Origin: Streptomyces dysideae | GTDB taxonomy: Bacteria > Actinomycetota > Actinomycetes > Streptomycetales > Streptomycetaceae | Length of the DNA: 64,000 nt | Assembly: GCF_001514305.1 (NCBI RefSeq) | Contig: NZ_KQ949117.1 | Location: 1 to 64,000, forward strand | Reading direction: 5' to 3' | Part shown: one piece after another, positions 1-8,741 of the stretch | Position numbering within the stretch: the first letter of the stretch is position 1 | How the letters are laid out: every line of letters starts with the position of its first letter | Translations under genes and position numbers: made by a program | The notes under the pieces: generated by a model | The model's database searches: none | The model's input: the letters and a program-made list of their open reading frames with translations, nothing else | Told to the model about the DNA's origin: nothing

Positions 1-398
1 GCTTCGACGGTGAGCGAGCCGTGAACTCCGACGGGACGGCGACCGCCACGGCCGCCGGCTTCCGCTCGCTCACCCCGCCCGAGTCGTTCGAACGGGGCAG
101 GGACGGCACCCCGCGCCACGGCGACTTCCTGCGCCCGGCCCGTCACCGCCCGCTGAACACGGCCGGTACGGACGGCTCACCGATCGGAGCCCTGGGCGCC
201 GGACACCGACAGGTCCGCGCACAACGCCGATCCGCGGCGGCCCCGATCACGCGAGCCCGCGTCACGACAGCGTCGCGGGCCTCCGCACCTCCGGTCGGTG
301 GCATCGGGCGCCAGCACCTCCGGTCGGCGACGAGCGACCGGACCTCCACATCATGTCGGACGCCGTCGCATGGCTCGGCCGGGGGAGGCCGTCGTCCC
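1..398. other. No gene recognised at window edge
   Basis: Open frames exist on both strands, but none has a recognisable domain or a convincing start. The 3' end of a plus-strand gene entering from outside the window is possible, since a frame is open from base 2. I cannot identify it. Confidence 0.3.
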
Positions 399-1025
399 TC
401 AGAGTTCCTCCAACGCGCCCATCGCCCGGTCGAGCAGCACGGCCAGCGGGACGGTGGCCTCACAGGCCACCCACCCCGTGGCGGCCACGTCCAGGCAGGC
501 GAGTGCGGCGGCGGCCAGTGCACCCGGCCTGGTGTCCTCGGGCCGGTCGGGGCCTACCCCCAGTCGCCGGGCGATCTCCGGCACCAGCAGCTCCTGCCAG
601 CTCAGTTGCTTCTCGTGGTGCCGGGCGCGCAGTGACGGGGTCTCCTGGAGCATGCGCAGATAGACGAGTGTCTGCTCGGGCGCTGCCTCGTTCATCCTCG
701 TGAGGACGTCCAACGCCCGGCGCAGTGCCTCCCAGGGCCGCTCGTCGTCGGGGCGGGCGGCGAGCGCCTCCGCGATCTGGCGGCCGGATTCCTCCAGGCG
801 TCCCAGGACGATGTCTTCCTTGGTGCCGAAGTACCGGAACAGGCTGGCGCGCGACAGGCCCACCTCGCCGGCGATCTGGTCGACGGTCGTCCGGTCGAAC
901 CCCTGCTCGGCGAAGAGCCGGTGCGCCACCTCGACCACCTCCGCCCGAACCGTCGCACGCATGCGCTCACGCAATCCGGGCGGCTTGCGTGCGGGCTGGT
1001 CGGCGGTACGGGCGGTCTCGCTCAT
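399..1025 (-). CDS. TetR/AcrR family transcriptional repressor
   Basis: A 208-residue one-component regulator. The N-terminal helix-turn-helix (about residues 20-65) contains the typical FAEQGFDRTTVDQIA and LSRASLFRYFGTKEDIV stretches. The C-terminal ligand domain is variable and gives no hint of the inducer. The start is placed at the second in-frame ATG (1025). An earlier ATG at 1043 lies almost at the upstream operator. The gene is transcribed away from a perfect 11-bp inverted repeat at 1050-1072. The same core recurs in the promoter of the neighbouring SDR gene, so autoregulation and control of the SDR are likely. The family assignment is sure; the target assignment is inferred from the shared palindrome. 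Confidence 0.93.
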   Translation of the reverse strand: MSETARTADQPARKPPGLRERMRATVRAEVVEVAHRLFAEQGFDRTTVDQIAGEVGLSRASLFRYFGTKEDIVLGRLEESGRQIAEALAARPDDERPWEALRRALDVLTRMNEAAPEQTLVYLRMLQETPSLRARHHEKQLSWQELLVPEIARRLGVGPDRPEDTRPGALAAAALACLDVAATGWVACEATVPLAVLLDRAMGALEEL

Positions 1026-1049
1026 ACCAGAAGGGTACAGCAAGGACTC

Positions 1050-1072
1050 AATCTGATACTGAGTATCAGATT
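1050..1072. promoter_or_regulatory. TetR operator palindrome, copy 1
   Basis: An 11-bp perfect inverted repeat around one central base, with half-site AATCTGATACT. It lies 25 bp upstream of the TetR start. The core TGATACT-N-AGTATCA is repeated at 2090-2104, upstream of the SDR gene. Confidence 0.85.
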
Positions 1073-1213
1073 GTGGAGCTGGCTATGTGCGGCCGCTGCG
1101 CGCGAAGATCGGCAGCGGATTCATCGAGACGGTGAACGGCAGGCCCGCCGACCGCTCCCGTGGCTGCGGCGACGTGCGCCGGCCCTGACCTGACCGGCGC
1201 TGTCGGCGGGCCG

Positions 1214-2038
1214 CTACGCCACGGCGCCTTGGGCCTGCGTGGCGACGTGGGCCCATTCCTCCCAGGTCTTCAGCCGCTCGGCGTAGACCTGCGGGACGAG
1301 GTGCAGCGGGGCGGTGCCGAAGAAGACCCGCAGGGGCGGGTTGTCGGCGTCCACGATCTTCAGCAGGGCCGCACCGGTGGCGGTGGGATCACCGTTCTCG
1401 ATGTTGCTCCAGTTGGCGGCGACGGCCGCGCGCAGGTCGTCGTAGGCGGGCAGTTGCCCGGCGAAGGTGGCCGAGGAGCCGGCCCAGTCGGTGGCGAAGC
1501 CGCCGGGCTCGACGAGGGTGACCTTGATGCCGAATCCGGCGACCTCCTGGGCGAGGGCCTCGCTCAGGGCCTCCAGGGCCCACTTGGAGGCGTTGTAGAC
1601 ACCGAGGTTGGGGAAGGCGGTGACACCGCCGACGCTGGAGATCTGCACGATGTGGCCGTTGCCCTGGGCCCGCAGGAGGGGCAGGGCGGCCTGGGTGACC
1701 CACAGGGCGCCGAAGAAGTTGGCCTCCATCTGGTCGCGGACCTGCTGCTCCGTCAGTTCCTCGATGGTGCCGAACAGGCCGTAGCCGGCGTTGTTGACGA
1801 CGACGTCGAGGCGACCGAAGTGGTTGTGCGCCCGCCGGACGGCCTCGGTGGCGGCGGCCTTGTCGGTGACGTCCAGGGTCAGCGGAAGGATCGCCGCGCC
1901 GTGGGCGGCCACCAGGTCCGCGAGGGAGTCGGTGTTACGGGCGGTGGCCGCGACCCTGTCGCCGCGCTCGAGGGCGGCCTGGACGAACTGGCGGCCGAAG
2001 CCGCGCGACGAACCGGTGACGAACCAGATCTTGCTCAC
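1214..2038 (-). CDS. SDR family NAD(P)-dependent oxidoreductase
   Basis: A 274-residue classical short-chain dehydrogenase. The nucleotide-binding motif TGSSRGFG is near residue 8, NNAG is near residue 86, and the catalytic pair is YNASK near residue 152 with an upstream Ser (ISS). Length and the C-terminal region resemble the actinobacterial SDRs often annotated as oxidoreductases of unknown substrate. The gene faces the TetR gene in the same direction and has its own promoter with a copy of the TetR operator at 2088-2107. Induction by a TetR ligand, perhaps the SDR substrate or an aldehyde or quinone, is an inference. The substrate is not predictable. Confidence 0.92.
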   Translation of the reverse strand: MSKIWFVTGSSRGFGRQFVQAALERGDRVAATARNTDSLADLVAAHGAAILPLTLDVTDKAAATEAVRRAHNHFGRLDVVVNNAGYGLFGTIEELTEQQVRDQMEANFFGALWVTQAALPLLRAQGNGHIVQISSVGGVTAFPNLGVYNASKWALEALSEALAQEVAGFGIKVTLVEPGGFATDWAGSSATFAGQLPAYDDLRAAVAANWSNIENGDPTATGAALLKIVDADNPPLRVFFGTAPLHLVPQVYAERLKTWEEWAHVATQAQGAVA

Positions 2039-2087
2039 GAGAACACTTCCGTTCGAGATTGAGTCTTTCGAGGGGACTCTATATCAG

Positions 2088-2107
2088 TCTGATACTCAGT
2101 ATCAAGA
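2088..2107. promoter_or_regulatory. TetR operator palindrome, copy 2
   Basis: TGATACT-C-AGTATCA at 2090-2104, with one mismatch in the outer arms (TCTGATACT on the left, AGTATCAaGA on the right). It lies 50 bp upstream of the SDR start and about 70 bp upstream of the divergent XRE gene, so it could act on both promoters. Confidence 0.82.
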
Positions 2108-2176
2108 TGAGTCGTAGAGTCGATGATGTACGCTGCTCCGCATCAGCGAGGCCCGTTTGACAACTGGAGGACAGAG

Positions 2177-3064
2177 ATGTCTTCACATGTGGTGTCCGGC
2201 GACCAAGTGACGTCCGGACTCGACCGGCGTACCGAGCTGAGGGAGTTCCTGCGTTCCCGCAGGGCCCGGCTCAGGCCCGAGGACGTGGGCCTGCCCTCGC
2301 ACGGCCGGCGGCGGGTTCCGGGATTGCGGCGCGAGGAGCTGGCGCAGCTGGCGGGGGTGTCGTACGCCTACTACGCCCGCCTGGAACAGGGATACGGCGA
2401 CACCATGTCGGTCGAGGTGCTGGACGCCGTCGCCCGCGCCCTGCGTCTGACCGAGGAGGAGCGTGGCCATCTGATCCGGCTGGCCCAGCCCGACCGGCAG
2501 AGCACGACGCAGGCCGCGCCACGGCCGCAGCGGCTGCGGCCCACCCTCCAGCACCTGCTCGACACGCTCGGCGTGCCCGCCTATGCCGTAGACCGGCGCA
2601 TGGACATCGTGGGGTGGAACCGACTCGCCGCCGCCGTCTTCGGGGACTGGGCCCAACTGCCGCCCGAGGAGCGCAACGTGGCCCGGCTGACCTTCCTCTC
2701 GCCCGAGGCCCGCGACCGCTTCGCCGACCCGGAGGGTGTGGCGCTGAGGGTCGCCGGAGTTCTGCGCATGAACGCCGGCAAAAGCCCCGATGATTCACAC
2801 TTCTCTTCCCTGATCCAGGAGTTGTCGCAGAAGAGCGAGGAGTTCCGGCGGTTGTGGGCACGGCACGAGGTGAGCTGCGGGACCATCGGCGAGTCCGTGC
2901 GGATACGGCACCCGCTGGCGGGAGAGTTCGACCTCGTCCACGAACCCATGGCGCTGCCCGGGGGCGCCCCCATGCGGCTGATGACCTATCACGCCGAGCC
3001 GGGCTCCCGGTCGGAGGAAGCCCTGCGGATGCTGGCCAGTTGGGAGATGGAGCCGCTGCGCTGA
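2177..3064 (+). CDS. XRE-family regulator with MmyB-like ligand domain
   Basis: A 295-residue regulator. The N-terminal Cro/C1-type helix-turn-helix (about residues 15-85) carries the typical VPGLRREELAQLAGVSYAYYARLEQG run. A C-terminal MmyB-like/MLTR ligand-binding domain begins near residue 105 (AYAVDRRMDIVGWN). The start is set at the ATG at 2177 because GGAGG lies 7-11 bases upstream; an in-frame ATG at 2123 has no such site. The gene is divergent from the SDR gene. In Streptomyces this class very often sits beside one SDR that it regulates. Here the SDR also has a TetR operator, so control may be dual. Confidence 0.93.
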   Translation: MSSHVVSGDQVTSGLDRRTELREFLRSRRARLRPEDVGLPSHGRRRVPGLRREELAQLAGVSYAYYARLEQGYGDTMSVEVLDAVARALRLTEEERGHLIRLAQPDRQSTTQAAPRPQRLRPTLQHLLDTLGVPAYAVDRRMDIVGWNRLAAAVFGDWAQLPPEERNVARLTFLSPEARDRFADPEGVALRVAGVLRMNAGKSPDDSHFSSLIQELSQKSEEFRRLWARHEVSCGTIGESVRIRHPLAGEFDLVHEPMALPGGAPMRLMTYHAEPGSRSEEALRMLASWEMEPLR

Positions 3065-3120
3065 GACGTGGGACCGATGACAACGGAGCACCGGGCCTCT
3101 CCTCCATCCATGTCGCGCCG

Positions 3121-4272
3121 TCATGCGGCCTGGACCGAGGCTGGTGACATCCGGGCCACCGGGACGGAACCGTGGATGGGACCGGGGACGCGGGACAGGG
3201 GCAGGCCGGTGCCGTTGTTGGCGTGGGCGATGATCTCCGCGGTGATGGAGATCGCTGTCTCCTCGGGGGTGTGGGCGCCGAGGTCCAGTCCGATCGGCGA
3301 GTGCAGGCGCGCGAGGTGCTCATCGGACACGCCGGCCTCACGCAGACGTTCCAGGCGGTGTTCGTGGGTGCGCCGGGAGCCCATCGCGCCGATGTAGCCG
3401 ACCGGGAGACCGAGGGCCAGACGCAGCAGGGGGATGTCGAACCTGGCGTCGTGGGTGAGGACGCAGATCGCGGTACGGGCGTCGACCTGTGTGGTCTCCA
3501 GGTAGCGGTGGGGCCAGTCGACGACGACCTCGTTGGCGTGTGGGAAGCGGGCGTGGGTGGCGAACACGGGGCGGGCGTCGCAGACCGTGACGTGGTAGCC
3601 GAGGAAGCGTCCGGTTTGGCTGAGGGCTGCGGCGAAGTCGACGGCGCCGAAGATCAGCATGCGGGGCGGCGCTGCGTGGGTGTGGACGAGGAGCGTCAGC
3701 TTCTCCGGGCAGGTGTCGGCGTCCCCGCCGACCTCGACGCGGCCGGTGCGCCCAGCCCGCAGCAGCGCGCGGACCTGGGTGGCAACCGCCCGGTCCTCCT
3801 GCCGGCCGCCCAGTGTTCCGTCGTACGCGCTGCCGCCTCCGAAGACGGACAGGGTACGGCCCAGAAGGTGCTGCGGCCCGTCCACCACCTGTGCCACGGC
3901 TATGGACAGACCGGCCAGCACCTCTTCCAGGGCGGTGGTGAGGTGGGGCTGGTCGGCGGGGTCGACGCGCTGGACCAGGACCTCCAGCTCGCCGCCGCAG
4001 GTCAGGCCCACGGCGAAGGCGTCGTCGTCGGAGTAGCCGAACCGGGCCCGCACCGGGGGTTCGCCCGACTCCAGCACCTGCCTGCACAGCTCGTAGACCG
4101 CGCCCTCCACGCATCCTCCGGAGATGCTGCCGACCGCCTCGCCGCCGTTGTCCACGGCCAGTGCGGTGCCGGGGGGCAGGGGTGCGCTGCCGCTGATCTG
4201 GACGACGGTGGCGAGGGCGAAGGAGCGGTCCTCGCGGCACCAGCGGTACAGCGTGTCCGCGATGTTCAGCAT
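3121..4272 (-). CDS. XdhC/PaoD family molybdenum cofactor chaperone
   Basis: A 383-residue XdhC/CoxI family protein. The N-terminal XdhC_CoxI segment contains GSAPLPPGTALAV and the SGGCVEGAV motif. The C-terminal Rossmann-like XdhC_C part contains VCVLTHDARFD-type and YIGAMGSRRTHEHR sequences. Family members bind Mo cofactor and hand the sulfurated form to xanthine dehydrogenase-type enzymes. The ATG at 4272 has AGGAGA just upstream and skips 16 unconserved residues of the longer frame. It is the last gene of the Mo-enzyme operon, 140 bp after the large subunit. Position and family match PaoD of Escherichia coli PaoABCD. Confidence 0.92.
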   Translation of the reverse strand: MLNIADTLYRWCREDRSFALATVVQISGSAPLPPGTALAVDNGGEAVGSISGGCVEGAVYELCRQVLESGEPPVRARFGYSDDDAFAVGLTCGGELEVLVQRVDPADQPHLTTALEEVLAGLSIAVAQVVDGPQHLLGRTLSVFGGGSAYDGTLGGRQEDRAVATQVRALLRAGRTGRVEVGGDADTCPEKLTLLVHTHAAPPRMLIFGAVDFAAALSQTGRFLGYHVTVCDARPVFATHARFPHANEVVVDWPHRYLETTQVDARTAICVLTHDARFDIPLLRLALGLPVGYIGAMGSRRTHEHRLERLREAGVSDEHLARLHSPIGLDLGAHTPEETAISITAEIIAHANNGTGLPLSRVPGPIHGSVPVARMSPASVQAA

Positions 4273-4412
4273 GAGTGGCTCTCCTGGGGGAGGTCGGGAA
4301 GCCCGCCGCCGCGCCGGCATGGGGGATTGGGAGGCACGGCGGCGGGCCGATCATGTGGGACGGCGCTCAGGGCCCCGCCCGGGTGGCGGGAGGGGTCCTT
4401 GCCGCCCGGGGT

Positions 4413-6656
4413 TCAGAGCAGGGCTTCGGCGGTGATGGGCAGGTCGCGGACGCGGCGGCCGGTGGCGTGGAAGACCGCGTTGGCGATGGCCGGCGCCACC
4501 CCGACCTTCACGATCTCGCCGAGGCCCTTGACGCCGATGGGGTCGGCGTGGAGGTCCTCCCCGTCCAGATAGATCGCCTTCAGGTCGGGGATGTCGGCGT
4601 TGACGGGGACGAGGTAGTCGGCGAGGTTGGCGTTGACGATCCGGCCGTCGCGGTGGTCGGTGACCGTGTGCTCCAGCAGGGCCTGCCCGATGCCGCCCAC
4701 CATGGCGCCGAGGGCCTGGCTGTCGGCGAGCTTGGGGCTGATGATCCGCCCGACGTCGTAGACGCCCAGCATGCGCCGCATCCGCACCAGACCCAGCCGC
4801 CGGTCGACGGCCACCTCGGCGAACACCGCGCTGTAGGCGTTCATGGAGTACCGGTCGTCGCCGCTCGGGGTGAAGGTCCCGCGCGTCTCCAGGTGCGTAC
4901 GGTTGTTGCGGGCCAGCAGTTGCCGGTAGGTCTCCCCGCGCGCGGGGGTGCCCTTGACGTGCAGCCGGCCGCCGCGGACCACGATGTCGTCGGCGTCGAC
5001 GCCGTGCAGCGGCGACCGCTCGTCCTCGACGGCGAGTTTGACCGCCTCCTGTCGCAGCTTGTCGCAGCCGTCCTGGACGGCGGAGCCGACGCCGGCCATG
5101 GTCTGCGATCCGCCGTGCGGCGGGGCCGCCGGGAAGGTGGAGTCGCCGAGTTCGAAGCGGACCGTGCGCATGGTCAGGCCGAGGGCGTCGGCGGCGAGCT
5201 GGGTCATGGAGGTGTAGGTGCCGGGGCCCATGTCGCTGGTCGACGCCTGGACCAGGGCCGTGCCGTCGGCGTCCAGCCTGACCCGTGCCTCGGACCGCAT
5301 GCGCAGGGTGTCGTAGATACCGCTGGCCATGCCCATGCCGATCAGCCAGTCGCCGTCCCGCCGGGAGCGGGGCTTGGGGTTGCGCCGGTGCCAGCCGAAC
5401 GCGCGGGCTCCGGTCCGCAGGCACTCGCTCAGGCGCCGGGTGGAGAAGGGCAGCCCGTTGGACGGGTCCTCCTGCGGTTCGTTGCGCAGCCGCAGCTCGA
5501 TCGGGTCGATGCCGGTCTCGTGGGCGAGTTCGTCCATGGCCGACTCGATGGCGAAGGCGGCGCTGGACCAGCCGGGGCCCCGCATGAACGTCGGTGTGTT
5601 CACGTCCAGCGGCACGGTCCGAAACGCCTGGCGGACGTGGGGCGTGGCGTAGAGCAGCTGCCCCGGGTTCATCACGCCCTCGGCGAAGTGCTCGTACGAG
5701 GACGTCTCGGCCCGTATCCGGTGGACTGCCGCGGTCACGCGTCCGCCTCGGGTGCTGCCCAGACGCAGCCCGTACTCGTAGGCGGGCCGGTAGCCCACCC
5801 CGTAGTACAGCTGCTCGCGGGTCAGGACCAGTTTGACCGGGCGGCGGATCTCGCGGGCGGCGAGGGCCGCGATGGTGGTGTGCGGCCAGGTACGCAGCGC
5901 GTTGCCGAACGCGCCGCCGACGAACGGCGAGATGACGCGCACGTTCTCCGCCGACATGCCGAACACGGCGGCAAGTTCGTCGCGCGCGCCCAGCACCCAC
6001 TGGGTCTTGTCCCACACGGTGAGCTTCTCGCCGTCCCAGCGGGCGATGGTGGCGTGCGGCTCCAGCGCGTTGTGGTGGTTACGGGTGAGCCGGTAGGTGC
6101 CCTCGACCCTCACCTCCGCCGAGGCCAACGCCTCTTCGGGGTTGCCGCGCGCGTAGTCCTGCGTAGGCAGGGGGTCGTTCTCGGGCGCGCCGGTCAGGTC
6201 GGTAGTGGGCTGCTCGGCGTCGTAGGAGACCCTCACCAGGTCCGCGGCGTGCTGGGCGGCCTCCAGTGTGCGGGCGACGACCACGGCGACGGGCTGTCCG
6301 AAGAAGCGGACCTTGTCGTCCTGGAAGACGTGCAGCCGTTCGCCGACGAAGGGATCCAACCAGGCGCCCGGGTTGTCGCGGTAGACCAGCGCGGGTTTGT
6401 CGAGGTGGCTGATGACGCCCAGGACTCCGGGCAGGGCATCGGCGGCGCGGGTGTCGATGCCGGTGATACGTCCGCGTGCGACGGTGCTGTCGACGACGAC
6501 GGCGTGGACGACGCCGTCGATGATGGGGGTCCCCCCGCGCGAGGTTGTTCGAGCGTGGGGGAGGTCGGCAGCGTACTCGGCCTGGCCGGTGACCTTCAGC
6601 CGCCCGTCCACCCGGGACAGCGGTGCTCCGACGGCTGCCTGTGGCTGCTGGCTCAC
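4413..6656 (-). CDS. paoC: Mo-binding large subunit of PaoABC-type aldehyde oxidoreductase
   Basis: A 747-residue molybdopterin-binding subunit of the xanthine dehydrogenase family. Family segments visible include FGQPVAVVVA, GGAFGN, the substrate-channel region GPGWSSAAFAIE and the C-terminal GLGEI (Glu near residue 714), whose Glu is the catalytic base in this family. The GTG start at 6656 overlaps the TGA of the preceding FAD subunit (GTGA), so translation is coupled. Residues around 37-49 (HARTTSRGGTPI) have no counterpart in the usual ADLP...GVVHAVVV junction. They are encoded by a 39-nt hairpin repeat at 6525-6563, inserted in frame. The enzyme is expected to hydroxylate aldehydes or N-heterocycles outside the cytoplasm; the substrate is unknown. 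Confidence 0.93.
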   Translation of the reverse strand: MSQQPQAAVGAPLSRVDGRLKVTGQAEYAADLPHARTTSRGGTPIIDGVVHAVVVDSTVARGRITGIDTRAADALPGVLGVISHLDKPALVYRDNPGAWLDPFVGERLHVFQDDKVRFFGQPVAVVVARTLEAAQHAADLVRVSYDAEQPTTDLTGAPENDPLPTQDYARGNPEEALASAEVRVEGTYRLTRNHHNALEPHATIARWDGEKLTVWDKTQWVLGARDELAAVFGMSAENVRVISPFVGGAFGNALRTWPHTTIAALAAREIRRPVKLVLTREQLYYGVGYRPAYEYGLRLGSTRGGRVTAAVHRIRAETSSYEHFAEGVMNPGQLLYATPHVRQAFRTVPLDVNTPTFMRGPGWSSAAFAIESAMDELAHETGIDPIELRLRNEPQEDPSNGLPFSTRRLSECLRTGARAFGWHRRNPKPRSRRDGDWLIGMGMASGIYDTLRMRSEARVRLDADGTALVQASTSDMGPGTYTSMTQLAADALGLTMRTVRFELGDSTFPAAPPHGGSQTMAGVGSAVQDGCDKLRQEAVKLAVEDERSPLHGVDADDIVVRGGRLHVKGTPARGETYRQLLARNNRTHLETRGTFTPSGDDRYSMNAYSAVFAEVAVDRRLGLVRMRRMLGVYDVGRIISPKLADSQALGAMVGGIGQALLEHTVTDHRDGRIVNANLADYLVPVNADIPDLKAIYLDGEDLHADPIGVKGLGEIVKVGVAPAIANAVFHATGRRVRDLPITAEALL
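6525..6563. repeat. 39-nt hairpin repeat inside the paoC reading frame
   Basis: A GGGGGTCCCC-type and GTGGGGGAG-ended GC hairpin. Its length is a multiple of three, and it adds 13 codons between conserved blocks of the Mo subunit. A related element with the GTGGGGGAG end is at 39724-39759. Short palindromes of this look are common in Streptomyces genomes. Confidence 0.7.
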
Positions 6657-7633
6657 TTGCCACCTCCTGCGACGCGCAGTTGGCGCTCGACGGTCCGTTT
6701 GAGCAACTCGACCTTGAAACGGTTGTGTCGGAGGGGCCGGGCCCCGTCCGCCGCCCGCTCGGCGGCCTTGGTCCACAGGGCCTCGGACGGCCGCCGCCCG
6801 ATGAGCTCCCGCTCGACGGCGGCGAGCTTCCAGGGGACGGTGCCCACGCCTCCGGCGGCCACCTTGGCCTCGCGGATCACTCCGCCGCGGATGTGCAGGG
6901 CGACGGCCGCCGAGGTGAGCGCGAACTCGTAGGACTGCCGGTCGCGCACCTTCAGGTAGCCCGACTTCAGCGGGCGCGGAAGGGCCGGAAGCTCGACACC
7001 GGTGATCAACTCGCCCCTGCGCAGGGCCTGTTCGCGGTTGGGTGTGCTGCCCGGCTTGAGCAGGAAGTCGGCGAAGGGCACGGTGCGCTTGCCGTCCGGC
7101 CCCAGCAGGTGCACGGTCGCTTCCAGGGCGGTGAAGGCCACGGCGACGTCGGAGGGGTGGGTGGCCACGCAGTCGTCGGAGGTGCCGAGGATGGCATGGG
7201 TGCGGTTGACGCCGTGCAGGGCCGCGCAGCCCGAGCCCGGCTCACGCTTGTTGCAGTCGGCGCTCACGTCGCGGAAGTACGTGCAGCGGGTGCGCTGCAT
7301 GATGTTGCCGCCGATGGTGGCCATGTTGCGCAACTGCGCCGACGCGCTCAGCTCCAGGGCCTGCGAGATCACCGGATACAGTGCGCGCACCCCGCGGTGG
7401 GTGGCGGCCTCGGCCATCCGTACCAGCGCGCCGACGCGCAGGCCCCCGCGCCGGGTGACCACGATGTCGCGCAGCGGCAGGGCGCTGATGTCGACCAGTG
7501 TGCGGGGGCGTTCGACGGTCTCGCGCATCAGGTCGACCAGTGTGGTGCCGCCGGCGATGTAACGGCCGCCGTCGCGGCCCGCGTCGAGGGCCTCACGGGT
7601 GTCGGAGGCCCGGGTGTAGGAGAAGGGATGCAT
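6653..7633 (-). CDS. paoB: FAD-binding middle subunit of PaoABC-type oxidoreductase, with extra Fe-S cysteines
   Basis: A 326-residue FAD-binding subunit of the CoxM/PaoB class. The FAD site is seen at YIAGGTTLVDLM near residue 25 and at the GGNIMQRTRC segment near residue 105. Cysteines in RTRCTYFRD, DCNK, GSGCAALHG and DDC match the four ligands of the additional 4Fe-4S cluster known in E. coli PaoB and its relatives. The gene starts at the ATG at 7633, 12 bp after the 2Fe-2S subunit, and its TGA overlaps the GTG of the Mo subunit. It passes electrons from the Mo and Fe-S centres to FAD. Confidence 0.93.
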   Translation of the reverse strand: MHPFSYTRASDTREALDAGRDGGRYIAGGTTLVDLMRETVERPRTLVDISALPLRDIVVTRRGGLRVGALVRMAEAATHRGVRALYPVISQALELSASAQLRNMATIGGNIMQRTRCTYFRDVSADCNKREPGSGCAALHGVNRTHAILGTSDDCVATHPSDVAVAFTALEATVHLLGPDGKRTVPFADFLLKPGSTPNREQALRRGELITGVELPALPRPLKSGYLKVRDRQSYEFALTSAAVALHIRGGVIREAKVAAGGVGTVPWKLAAVERELIGRRPSEALWTKAAERAADGARPLRHNRFKVELLKRTVERQLRVAGGGK

Positions 7634-7645
7634 GGGGGCCGTGCC

Positions 7646-8284
7646 TCATTTCCCGTGCGCGGTCTGCTCGACCGCCCGCACGATCTTCACGTAGCAGCCG
7701 CAGCGGCAGATGTTGCCGCTCATGAACTCCCGGATCTCCTCCGGTGAGCCGGTGCGGCCCTCGTCGATGCAGCCGACGCCGGACATGATCTGGCCGGAGG
7801 TGCAGTAGCCGCACTGGAAGGCGTCCTGGTCGATGAACGCCTGCTGCAGCGGGTGCAGTCGGTCGCCGTCGGCCAGGCCCTCGATGGTGGTGACCTCGGC
7901 GCCGTCCAGCCGGACCGCCAGCGTCAGGCAGGAGTTGACCCGGCGGCCGTCGACCAGGACGGTGCAGGCGCCGCAGGCACCGGCGTTGCAGCCCTTCTTC
8001 GAGCCGGTCAGCCCCAGGTGTTCGCGCAGCAGGTCCAGCAGCGAGGTCCGGTTGTCGACCGTGACGGTGCGGCGCTCGCCGTTGACGGTCAGGGAGACGC
8101 GGCTGCCGGGCGACGCCTCGGCGGCGTTCGCAGGCTCGACGCCGAACACGGACGGCCCCGCTGTCAGGCCGCCCGCCACGACCGCACCGCCGACGGCGGT
8201 GGTCGCGATGAACGTACGCCGGGACGTGGTGGACGGAGACCCGGCAGGAGGAGAAACAGTTGACACGGAGGGCTCGGTTGACAT
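7646..8284 (-). CDS. paoA: Tat-exported 2Fe-2S subunit of PaoABC-type oxidoreductase
   Basis: A 212-residue iron-sulfur subunit. A twin-arginine signal (SRRTFIATTAVGG near residue 22) precedes a ferredoxin-like 2Fe-2S domain with GCNAGACGACTVL. A second four-Cys alpha-helical 2Fe-2S domain contains CGYCTSGQ and NICRCGCY. The ATG at 8284 is used because it gives a normal Tat leader; an ATG at 8341 would add 19 residues. It is the first gene of the operon (paoA-paoB-paoC-paoD order). Only this subunit has a Tat signal, so the folded complex is probably exported by piggy-back, as for E. coli PaoABC. Confidence 0.94.
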   Translation of the reverse strand: MSTEPSVSTVSPPAGSPSTTSRRTFIATTAVGGAVVAGGLTAGPSVFGVEPANAAEASPGSRVSLTVNGERRTVTVDNRTSLLDLLREHLGLTGSKKGCNAGACGACTVLVDGRRVNSCLTLAVRLDGAEVTTIEGLADGDRLHPLQQAFIDQDAFQCGYCTSGQIMSGVGCIDEGRTGSPEEIREFMSGNICRCGCYVKIVRAVEQTAHGK

Positions 8285-8331
8285 GACCACTCTCTCGGTC
8301 GACGGAAGACGGATGGCGGTATCGACCACCG

Positions 8332-8741
8332 TCATGTGCACGAATCGGCCTGAGGACGAGACATCACGGCTTCCTCAGGAGGAGGTGACAGCGCACATGC
8401 CGGGGGCGGCGTCGTGGCGCCGCACGGTGGTTCTGCGGCGGATTCCGTGTCGGACTCGGGCCGTGTGCGGCCGTCCGGGAAGCGGGCGGGCGGCGCGTCC
8501 TGGGCGAAGAACGTCTTCGCGCGCGCCAGCGCCTCGGTGTCGCGTGGTTGCCCTCCTCGGGCCGCGTGGGGTGCCCCGCGCCGTGCCGCAGGCCGTCGAA
8601 GTCGGGGAGCGGATGCTCGGCGAGCGAGATCCACTGCTGCTCGATGCCGGCGGGCAGCTGTGCGGCGGCCCGGCGCGCGAGTAACTCGGTGTTCCCGTTG
8701 CCGCGGTGGCTGCCGAGGATGAAGAGGAAACGGCGGGACAA
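8332..8741 (-). pseudogene. NADPH-dependent FMN reductase remnant with internal deletion
   Basis: The N-terminal part begins at a TTG at 8741 behind AAGGAG. It reads SRRFLFILGSHRGNGNTELL and EHPLPDFDGLRHG, the flavodoxin-like phosphate-binding start of NAD(P)H:FMN reductases. Near 8555 the frame shifts. Another frame continues with DTEALARAKTFFAQ, which looks like the C-terminal helix of the same family. About 100 central residues, including the FMN-binding core, are missing, so the product cannot be functional. Confidence 0.72.

Noticed and set aside
4275..6932. Long plus-strand frame opposite paoC
   Set aside because: Antisense shadow; low-complexity Val/Gly/Asp composition and no conserved motif.
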